In this document: one piece after another, positions 20,707-29,155 of the stretch
How the letters are laid out: every line of letters begins with the position of its first letter
Numbering within the stretch: position 1 is the stretch's first letter
From: Hysterangium stoloniferum
Lineage: Eukaryota > Basidiomycota > Agaricomycetes > Hysterangiales > Hysterangiaceae
NCBI GenBank assembly: GCA_015178975.1
Contig: WHVD01000059.1
Coordinates: 248,001 to 312,000 of the forward strand
Direction: 5' to 3'
Length of the DNA stretch: 64,000 nucleotides
Translations under genes and position numbers: made by a program
Notes under the pieces: generated by a model
Seen by the model: only the letters and a program-made list of their open reading frames with translations
Told to the model about the DNA's origin: nothing
The model's database searches: none

Positions 20707-22051
20707 TCAAGTGCGTAAAATATAAGCACTCATCCCTGCACTATCAGTGGGGATCTCCTGGTTTTCAGTAGGTAATCCACTTGAAGACGAAACAACCGGC
20801 CTCGGTGTGGGACAAAAATGCGCAATGTGACCTTCGCCGTTGCATCTATAGCAATTCTTCGGCTGTCGCATATTTGGTGAGTCAACTTTCATTTTCATGG
20901 CAATTTGACTCTCATTTTCTTTCCGCCCTTTTAGATGGCTTTCTTCTTCTACCAGCGCCGCGGAAATTTCTTCGACTGTAAGTGATCCCACACGCTGCAT
21001 AAGAGCAGTTGCTACCGCACCAAATTCTGGAGCCAAACAATAGATGAGGACATCCGGCACATCCTCATCACGTAACTCGACTCCAATCGCTCTGCAAAGC
21101 TGCAAAGCTGCAAAGCTGCAAAGCTGCAAAGCTGCAAAGCTGCAAAGCTGCAAAGCTGCAAAGCTGCAAAGCTGCAAAGCTGCAAAGCTGCAAAGCTGCA
21201 AAGCTGCAAAGCTGCAAAGCTGCAAAGCTGCAAAGCTGCAAAGCTGCAAAGCTGCAAAGCTGCAAAGCTGCAAAGCTGCAAAGCTGCAAAGCTGCAAAGC
21301 TGCAAAGCTGCAAAGCTGCAAAGCTGCAAAGCTGCAAAGCTGCAAAGCTGCAAAGCTGCAAAGCTGCAAAGCTGCAAAGCTGCAAAGCTGCAAAGCTGCA
21401 AAGCTGCAAAGCTGCAAAGCTGCAAAGCTGCAAAGCTGCAAAGCTGCAAAGCTGCAAAGCTGCAAAGCTGCAAAGCTGCAAAGCTGCAAAGCTGCAAAGC
21501 TGCAAAGCTGCAAAGCTGCAAAGCTGCAAAGCTGCAAAGCTGCAAAGCTGCAAAGCTGCAAAGCTGCAAAGCTGCAAAGCTGCAAAGCTGCAAAGCTGCA
21601 AAGCTGCAAAGCTGCAAAGCTGCAAAGCTGCAAAGCTGCAAAGCTGCAAAGCCAGAGTCAAAATGCCATGGACATATTCCATCACTGGATTTTTGACATC
21701 GTGCTGGTGCATATAGAGCTGGCATTTCAACGAAATCCGATTGGCCCGATTATTTGCCTGATAGATTTTTGCAAGCGCTTGCCATGCCTCTGGTCCAGTG
21801 GTGCAATCCCGAATATACGATTGTTGGCTTGACGTGATTGTCAATCCAATTGCCGTGTAACCATCCTCCGAATGCTTTGCCCAATCCAAATACTCCTTGC
21901 TATTCTCATCCTTAGGTGCCTTTGTTCCACCATTAACAACACTCCATGATCCAGCACGCCGCAAAACCATTGACAGTGAAAACTTCCATTCATGGTAGTT
22001 ATCACCTGAGAGTTTTGGGATACTCGCAAGTAAGGCGTTGATATTAGACAT
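20707..22051 (-). pseudogene. Copia gag with an 8-bp repeat expansion in mid-gene
   Basis: ATG at 22051 starts MSNINALLASIPKLSGDNYH, the standard N-terminus of copia gag (WKFSLSMVLRRAGSW, then MEYVHGILTLA). The frame then enters 70 copies of an 8-bp unit, translated as repeating LQLCSFAA. Beyond the array the gag resumes with AIGVELRDEDVPDVLIYCLA, the EISAALVEEE stretch and a CCHC zinc knuckle (CYRCNGEGHIAHFC), ending TAA near 20707. The first half exits the array in a different frame (LQSDWSRVT, stop) from the second half, so the present repeat number breaks the gene. The unexpanded site probably held about two units (TLALQLCRAIG). Confidence 0.88.
21093..21652. repeat. Perfect 8-bp tandem array, 70 units of TGCAAAGC
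   Basis: 560 bp without a single departure from TGCAAAGC. Since 8 is not a multiple of 3, 24 bp encode 8 residues and all frames stay open on both strands, producing long artefactual frames (LQLCSFAA on minus, SCKAAKLQ on plus). Confidence 0.98.
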
Positions 22052-22108
22052 AAGATGATGAGATAGTATTAGTGTGACTTTTAAAGCAACGGGGTGGGGC
22101 CCATAACC

Positions 22109-22229
22109 TGTTCGATGACAGCGTAAGGAAAACGGACAAGGTTTTATTTATGATGACTAAGCTACTGTAAAGTATGAAATAGCCGAGCATAAAACGCATC
22201 AAAGGCTTGCAATACAACGTATTCTAACA
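22109..22229 (-). repeat. 5' LTR of the gag-only copia element
   Basis: 121 bp, 117 of which match the other LTR. The four differences are C/T or G/A changes at CpG sites. Confidence 0.93.
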
Positions 22230-22234
22230 CTAAT

Positions 22235-22419
22235 GTACATAAGGCTACAGTATATGCAGCCACAAGTATCTATGTACCCACAGGTGTACATAGATCTTTG
22301 AACTAGTGTAAATGCTATCAAATGTGAGATGTAATAGTAGAAATAGAGGAGGCATAGGAAGTAAAATATAATCAGGGGCATATTTTAGGATACCTCTCAC
22401 ACTCTGATATATACTTTCC
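22235..22419. other. Short unannotated stretch
   Basis: No gene; AT-rich sequence with GTACATAG-type direct words. It is the continuation of the site into which the copia element inserted. Confidence 0.4.
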
Positions 22420-22975
22420 TAAAAAGGACTGAATATCCTTAGGAGGATAACCCAAAACTTTAAAAGTTATTTATCCACTAAAGTGTATATATTTATATTG
22501 TTTGTTGTAAAATTAATATTTAATCAAATTCAGTTGATTAGATATCACTCTGAAGAATGCAAAAATATTAATATTTATCCTATATCTGACAAAATTTAGT
22601 CAAACAATCATCTGTAGATTATTCTTTTGGAATAAATTGCACAATGGGGATTGGTACCCCAGATAGTTCTGGTTAACTCTCTAAACCAACTAAATTTAAA
22701 TTATATGAAATATATTTGAAAGTTTGCTTGTATACAAGAGAATACATCATAACCAAAGATTAAGTCATAACCCAAATAATTTTGTGTAACTATGTCATTT
22801 GTGTGTATTTTAAAAGGGCATACATATTTTAAAGATGAAATTTCAGGTAATTAAATATAAACTCATAGAATAAGTTGTCATGGCCAGAAGGAATAGTCTC
22901 ACTTGGAAAATATGAGGATTATTCAGTAAAATTTTGTATATTCAATAAAGTGTGACCATCCTCCTTACACTTTTG
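22420..22975 (+). repeat. Left arm of an inverted repeat of about 0.6 kb
   Basis: AT-rich, non-coding. It matches 26385-27000 in reverse complement throughout (for example TAACTTTTAAAGTTTTGGGTT at the outer end of the right arm), with small indels and many substitutions. Both arms abut LTRs of the same family on the inner side. Confidence 0.8.
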
Positions 22976-22989
22976 GGGTTCGGGCCAAT

Positions 22990-23714
22990 TGTTAAGGACA
23001 GAAAACTGACTGAAGTTGGTAAACCGATGGGGACCAAATGGAAGGACTTGGCTTCAGCTTATGTGCTGTGCCCTTGCAATTTACCATTGGGTGTCCTTAA
23101 ATTTTGGGCAGGCAAATACTAGTCCTATCGAGTGACCTCACAGTAAATCACCGATCGGAAACCAAAGGACCAGTTGGAGGAGGTTGAAGAGTTGGAGAGT
23201 GAAAATCAGAGAGTGAGATATTCAGAGTGAGACTATGAGAGAGGTATACAAGTGTTCTGGGTCGATATTCTGATTGCTTTGTAGCTACATTATAGTTGGT
23301 CTTAAATACTAGTTATCGGTGTCTCAAAATACTAATTAGGGTAAGAGTGGGAATGTCCGATAGTGACAAATAAACTTGACTAGGAACCAGAAGGTTACGT
23401 TAAGGTCAGAAGCTGTGATTAGCTGAGAGCGGTATTACAAGAAAAGGAAATAGTCTAAAGCTACAAAGTATATACAGGCATATGTGAAACATAGAGTAGA
23501 ACAGATCATCATAATAAAAGGGGACATATCAAAGCATAACCAGATGGTGCAAGTATAACTTGACAGGGGTGTAAATGGGGTTTGATCACCATGAAGGTAT
23601 ATGTCAGTGTTGATATTCTGACGGTTTCTGATACGATAACTTGACCGGCATGGGCAGGCAATAATAATATTGGGGACTGTCAGGTTGCAACAGGGTTATG
23701 ACACAGTCATAACA
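22990..23714 (+). mobile_element. LTR copy, 725 bp, TGTTAAGGAC...GTCATAACA
   Basis: Starts TGTTAAGGACAG, holds the conserved block at about 23042-23080, and ends ACAGTCATAACA. It is homologous in reverse complement to the LTR at 25551-26289. The 5-bp flanks (CCAAT and CTGGT) do not match, so it is not a clean solo insertion. Confidence 0.7.
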
Positions 23715-24049
23715 CTGGTCCATTCAGGTAATTTCCAGTACCTTCCCATCCTACCGGGTAGCCTTTATTTTGGTGCTACCTTGGACCCTGTGCATTTCAG
23801 CATTTTTGGACTTTATGCACCTCTGTCCACTTCATCCTTTGTCCTCCCTGACCCTTTTGGTATGTTCCGAACCCTGGGAACCTTGGAACCTCCAAACTCT
23901 CTTCTGGACCTTTCAGAAACTTCAGAACTCTATTCCGAAACCTTTTGGACTTTCAGACTCTGTTGGACTTCTTGATATTTTTGGATTTTAGGACCTTTTT
24001 GATATCTGAACAATTTCAAGTATCCATGGCCTCATCCTGCCCTTTGTCT

Positions 24050-24680
24050 CTATTCTGACCTTCCAAATCCCTTCTGAATCCTTCCTGAACCTTTCCAACA
24101 CCTTTCTGACACCTCTCTGACACCCCATCGGTGGCCAGCCATGTGCACCTGAGTTTTGAGTTGGCACACTCTGTACAAGCGCACCCTCAGCCCCTGATAC
24201 AGTGATGGTACATTTTGGTTGTGCAATGCACACCAAACACACTTGGGAATGTTCTCAGGCGCCACCTTGTGGGCCCGATGCATTTTCTGTTCAATAACAT
24301 TAATGCCAATACACTTGGCGCCTTACACTATTGAATGGTCAGTACATGACGATCCTGTTTATGGACACTTACCTTCCCTGCCTTCTTTGCTTTGGCCTCC
24401 ACCCTTTCCCTCTCTTTCTCCCACTTCTCCTTCACAAGTGCGGCAACCGTCACCCTCCAACACTCTGCCTCTTCAGCCTTTTTCGCTCTGCCTTTTTCCT
24501 CCATTCCTCCTCAGCTTTCTCAGCAGTGGCCAGCAGTGCTGTATCCCTTCTTGTATCCTCCTCTTCTTGCAGGCAATGCTTTTCCCATTCCTGAACCCTG
24601 CATTGCAAGTCATCCAGGCTCGGCATACCAGCAGTCTCCAAGACATTAGGAAAGTTTGTGTTGTTCAACAACATTATCTT
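24050..24680 (-). pseudogene. Coiled-coil, cysteine-motif protein, second decayed copy
   Basis: The minus strand gives MPSLDDLQCRVQEWEKHCLQ, a Lys/Glu/Arg coiled coil (AEKAEEEWRKKAERKRL) and, after a gap, a cysteine group with CTECANSKLRCTW (C-x2-C-x6-C). The layout is that of the copy at 5888-6464. Frames change between parts and stops are present. Confidence 0.5.
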
Positions 24681-24769
24681 CCGGATTTTTTGACATATCA
24701 GCTAATTTGCTTGATGTGTACATTTTCATTTCTCAGCCTCCATGGGACTTCGGCCATATGGGGAGATAC

Positions 24770-25244
24770 TGTTACAACCCATGCGCTCGGCACACCATCA
24801 GTCCCGATTGGACCTCACGCAAAACTCCAATTGCTCACAAACCATCGGTATCCCAACTCTGAGTCTCTGACTCTCGGTCTCCGACTCTCACTCTCTGACT
24901 CTCAGTCTCTGACTCTTGGTCTCCAACTCTCGGTCTCTGACTCTCAGTCTCCGACTCTCAGTCTCTGACTCTCGGTCTCTGACTCTCAGTCTCCGACTCT
25001 CGGTCTCTGACTCTCAGTCTCTGACTCTCATTCTCCGACTCTCTGACCCAACCCCCAACTTGTCCTTCAGCTTCCGATCAGTGACTTACCAAGAGGAATA
25101 TTCGACAGGACTAGTTTTCTGCCCACCCAAAATTTAAGGACACCCGACGGTAACTTGCGAGGGTGCAGTATATAAGCTGAAGCCAAGTCCTTCCGTTCAG
25201 TCCCCACCGGTCAACCAACATCAGTCAGTTTTCCGTTCTTAACA
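24770..25244 (-). mobile_element. Shortened LTR relative containing a 12-bp tandem array
   Basis: Bounded by TGTTACAACCC and GTTCTTAACA. It holds the conserved block at about 25154-25193 (minus orientation) and a CTCTGACTCTCGGT-type array at 24858-25047. The flanks GATAC and CCCTT do not match, so it was probably shortened or rearranged. Confidence 0.6.
24858..25047. repeat. Degenerate 12-bp tandem array (TCTCTGACTCTC)
   Basis: About 16 units of 12 bp alternating CTGACTCTCGGT, CCGACTCTCAGT and close variants. Frames over it translate as Ser/Leu/Thr/Asp repeats and are not genes. Confidence 0.9.
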
Positions 25245-26370
25245 CCCTTGTCAAGTTATACTCGTACCATCTGGTTATGCTTTGATACATCCCTTTTTAT
25301 TATGATGATCCATTCTACTCTATGTTTCACATATGCCCTTATATACTTTGTAGCTCTTGGACTATTCCCTTTTCTCATAATTCCACTCTCAGTTAATCAC
25401 GGCTTCCAATCTTATTGTAACCTTCCAGTTCCTAGCCAAGTCTATTTGTCACTATTGGACATTTCTGCTCTTACCTTAATTAGTATTTTGAGATGCTGAT
25501 AACTTGTAATTAAGTCCAACTATAATGTAGCTACAAATATTGACTCAGAATGTTACGACCGTGTCGCAACCTGATGGTCCCCGAGGTTATCACCACCTAT
25601 CGACGATTCAAGTTATTGTTCAAGTTATCACTCAAGTTATCACATCGGAAACCATCGGTCTCCCGATGCTGATGTATGCTTTTGCAGTGATCAAACTCCG
25701 TTTACGCCCCCGTCAAAATATACTCATACTATCTGGTTAAACTCTGATACATCCCTTTTTTATTATGATGATCCATTCTACTCTATGTTTCACATATGTC
25801 TATATATACTTGTAACCCTCAGACTATTTCCTTTTCTCATAATCCTACTCTCAGTTATTTCATGGCCTCCAAACTAATCATAACCTTCCCATTCCTAGTC
25901 AAGCTTATTTGTCAATAATGTTTTCCGCTCTTCTCCTAGTTAGTATTTTCTAGATGCTGAATATTTGTATATGAACCCGCTGTAGTTGTAGATACCAGGC
26001 AATCAGAATATCGACTCAGAATACCCTCTTTCACTCTAGAAGTCTCATACTAAGTACTCCACTATCCGCCTTCATGTGCACTCACCCACTTTCGGTTTCC
26101 GACCCCTTGGCCCGACACTCAACTTATCCTTCGGTTCCGATCGGTAGTTCACTGAGAGGTACTCGTTAGGACTAGTCTTTGCCCATCTGAAATTTAAGGA
26201 CACCCAATGGATAATTGCGAGGGCACAGCACATAAGCTGAAGCCAAGTCCTTCCGATCGGTCCCCATCGGCCTACCGACATCCTTAACACAGAACACTTG
26301 TATACATCTCTCATAGTCTTGCTCACTCACTCTCAGTCTCCAACCCAATCCCCAACTTGTCCTTCAGTTC
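25245..26370 (-). repeat. LTR fragment interrupted by a younger solo LTR
   Basis: 25245-25550 and 26290-26370 are the distal and proximal parts of one LTR of the 22990 family. They were separated by insertion of 25551-26289 at a CAGAA target. Its 5' end is lost at the junction with the right inverted-repeat arm. Confidence 0.65.
25551..26289 (-). mobile_element. Solo LTR, 739 bp, target duplication CAGAA
   Basis: Bounded by TGTTACGACCGTG and ACATCCTTAACA, flanked on both sides by CAGAA (25546-25550 and 26290-26294). On the minus strand it starts TGTTAAGGATGTCGG. The conserved block is at about 26215-26253. It is nested in an older LTR of the same family. Confidence 0.9.
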
Positions 26371-26384
26371 TGATTGGAGGATAG

Positions 26385-27005
26385 TCACAATTCATTGAAT
26401 ACACAAAATTTTATGAAAAACTCCTCATATTTTTAAGTGAGACTATTTCTCCTGGGTATGACTACATGTTTTAGGGATTTATATTTCATTAACCCAAACT
26501 TCATCTTTAAGACTTGTACACTCCCTTAAAATATGTACAAATGTCATGGTTATACAAGATTATCTGGGTTGTTACCTAATCTTTGGGATAAAATACATTC
26601 TCTAGTATCTCCGTGACTTTTAAAATGTCCACAAACATTATAGTTAACCAAAATTACTTGGGTTATGACTTAATCTTTTGGATAAGATGCATTCTCTTGT
26701 ATATTATGCAAACTTTCAAATATAGTTCATATAATTTAAATTTATTTGGTTTAGAAGATTAACCAGAATTATCTGGCCAACCAATCCATGTTGTGGAATA
26801 TATCCCCAAAAGGATGATCTATATATGTTTGTTTGACTGACTTTGTCAGATACAAGATGAATATTAATATTTCCTTATTCTCCAGAATATTATCTGATAG
26901 GCTGAATTTGATTAAATATTAATTTTACAACAAACAATATAAATATATATACTTTAGTGGATAAATAACTTTTAAAGTTTTGGGTTGTCCTCCTAGGTGA
27001 TTAAC
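26385..27005 (-). repeat. Right arm of the inverted repeat of about 0.6 kb
   Basis: Reverse-complement partner of 22420-22975. No frames of interest. Confidence 0.8.
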
Positions 27006-28627
27006 TTAGAAGCTCACAGCATTAGTGTTCCATTGTGGGAAAGGCCCCTGTTCTGTATTAGGTAGTTATTTTTAGACTATTGGGTGCCTATGGATCACAC
27101 CTTGCAGGGGGAATTCCTTAGACTGTTTCTCTTCCAATTCCCTCCTGCTAGGTGAGTTAGGTAGTTATTTGTATATATATTAGTTCTAATATATCTTTGG
27201 ATTCCCTCCTGCTAGCCTAGTGTGAATACTAGTTGCCCTTACATACAATGACTCCCATGTCTGAGACAAGGGTTCCAATCTAAGCCTGAACTTGAAGGTT
27301 CAGAGGCCAAGATCCAGGACAGAAGTAAATGCCAGTGACTTGAGCCTTTGAAGTTGACTTAAATAACAGGTCACGTGACACCAGAAATGTGCACATAGGA
27401 GCAAGGCAATATGCTGGGAAGCAATAACTAAGTAAATAAAAGATAAATAATTAGTTAATAAATTATATAATAAATTAAATAAGATATAATAGCATTATAT
27501 GAGCCATATGCTGCAAAGTTAAAAGGAACTAGGCCTTATATTTCACAATAAAAATATAATAAATTTGAAAAAATACTAATTAATTCAAAGAAAATTAAGA
27601 GAATTTCAAGAGATAATACTGATACCTTACACCCATTCCCAGATACTTCAATCTTCCAAGCTTATCTGTAACTTCTGACCCAACTTCTGTCCATGGAACA
27701 TTTCCAGTTCCTGTACTTCTGAATCTGGGCATTGTTCCACATTTGGTAACTTGTCCACTGACAAGTATACATTCATTTGTTTGTTGTATTCCCATTTTGG
27801 AATACTTCCCTAATCTGTGTCACGAATGTACAAACTCAAATTTCAATAATATTCAATTTAATATTTCTTTGACATTTCTTCAACTTTCCTTCAACTTTCC
27901 GACTTGATTTCCAACTCAACTTCCAACTCAACTATTCTTTGACAATCTCAAATATCTTTGACTTGTCTCAGTTTGATGTCATTGATGATTTCACTTTGAT
28001 ATCATATTATCATCATAGGTAAATGATATATAGTATAAAAAGGGAATGATAGGAGCAAGGAAAGTCAGTCAGAAAACCTGTACCATAATTATTATTACCT
28101 GTATTATATAATCATCGAACTTTTCTGAGTCCTTCTTCAACTTATTTATTTGTGAGCCTCTGTGTCCTATTTTTGCCTCACACTTTATCAACAGGATGAA
28201 TTAATACTTTGTCAAATGAGGCATCTGTTATTCAATATTGTTGAATATTCTTCGATTGTTTATTCAAATTTATTGAGTAAAATTTGATTCATGTCAATCT
28301 GTCTTATTGTGATCTTAGTTAGTAGTACAATAACAAAAGAACTTATATTAGTTTCTGTGAATTTGTATTTTACCTTAAATCTGATGTCAACTTAGTTTCT
28401 TATTCCTTGCTTCTTTCTGTATGCTTGATATTTGGAACTCTTCAGAACTCTGAATATCTGTAATCTTCCAGCATAAATCTCATCTCTGAAATTAAGGACA
28501 TTCCAAGTGTTTGCATAGGAGCACAGCACATAAGCTGAAGCCAACATCCTGATCCTATCTGGAAGTTCCTGAGTTCCCAGTTATTTTCAGATAGTTCCAG
28601 AATAAGTTCCTGACATGGCACTTAACA
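27006..28627. other. AT-rich flank and LTR-like end facing the host genes
   Basis: Mostly AT-rich. A minus frame at 27595-27795 (GQVTKCGTMPRFRSTGTGNV) is a coding-like scrap I cannot place. The conserved LTR block occurs at about 28511-28549, and the stretch ends CTGACATGGCACTTAACA at 28627. That is the start of an LTR read on the minus strand, and the same end is found at 17320-17339. A matching target duplication was not found. Confidence 0.5.
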
Positions 28628-28639
28628 AAAAGGGAAAGC

Positions 28640-28886
28640 TACAGTGAACCAAGTGGGGTGCTGTAGGCAGTGATACTGTGGTTGGGGGTACCAATAGTGG
28701 GATGCTGGAAAACTTGAAAGCATTAGAGCTGCTCCCGAAGATGACACCGAAGGTTATCAAGAAGATTGAGGATATCGTTGATACCACGCCGAAGCCTGAG
28801 GTAGGCCGTTTTAATTTGTATACACACTCCTTGATGTGTGTCTCAATTTTCTTTTATTGCAGGCTGAATACCGACAACGATTGTAG
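28640..28886 (+). pseudogene. Aldo-keto reductase, C-terminal part only
   Basis: The plus strand reads GMLENLKALELLPKMTPKVI, then KKIEDIVDTTPKPE. A GT-AG intron (28801-28862) leads to EAEYRQRL and TAG at 28884-28886. This is the C-terminus of aldo-keto reductases of the potassium-channel beta-subunit type, which reduce aldehydes with NADPH. The part with the barrel and the Asp-Tyr-Lys-His catalytic residues is missing: upstream sequence becomes LTR-like at 28627, a few codons before the recognisable homology. The gene was therefore truncated by the transposon block, and no promoter-proximal half is seen anywhere in the window. Confidence 0.75.
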
Positions 28887-28889
28887 AGT

Positions 28890-29155
28890 CCACTCTTGAT
28901 GTCCATTGTAGATATTAACAGAAATAACATTGTTTAATCTGGTACTAGCTATATACTATCGCATGAATTTTGAAAATAAAAATAACGTGCATGTGTGGAT
29001 AAATATGAATGTTGGCAATAAGCAATAATGACGATAACGATACAAATGCGCATTGAGAGCTGAGGTGAGGTGAAAAAAACCGAATTGATGTCGTACAATA
29101 CCATGCAGTGAACAAATAACAGGGAACCCCACAAAATCGAACAAAGCCACCGTCC
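28890..29155. other. Spacer between convergent genes
   Basis: Downstream regions of the aldo-keto reductase relic (+) and the lipase (-) meet here. No gene seen. Confidence 0.5.

Larger units (their letters stand above)
20285..22229 (-). mobile_element. Gag-only Ty1/copia element with 121-bp LTRs, target duplication CTAAT
   Basis: Two 121-bp LTRs at 20285-20405 and 22109-22229 are flanked by CTAAT (20280-20284 and 22230-22234). On the coding (minus) strand the LTR starts TGTTAGAATACG and ends CATCGAACA. The primer site candidate next to the 5' LTR reads GGTTATGGGCCC. The only coding content is a copia-type gag; no integrase or reverse transcriptase is present, so mobilisation would need proteins supplied by another element. 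The LTRs differ at four positions, all at CpG dinucleotides (TG or CA in one copy against CG in the other). Confidence 0.93.

Noticed and set aside
21044-21832. Long plus-strand frame of SCKAAKLQ repeats
   Set aside because: An 8-bp repeat without stops is open in all six frames; only the minus strand joins gag homology on both sides.
24858-25047. CRISPR-like regular array
   Set aside because: Units are contiguous with no unique spacers, and the genome is eukaryotic. The array at 61647-61813 is rejected for the same reason.
27816-28627. Solo LTR facing the aldo-keto reductase
   Set aside because: The right end is convincing, but no left end with an AAAAG duplication could be found.
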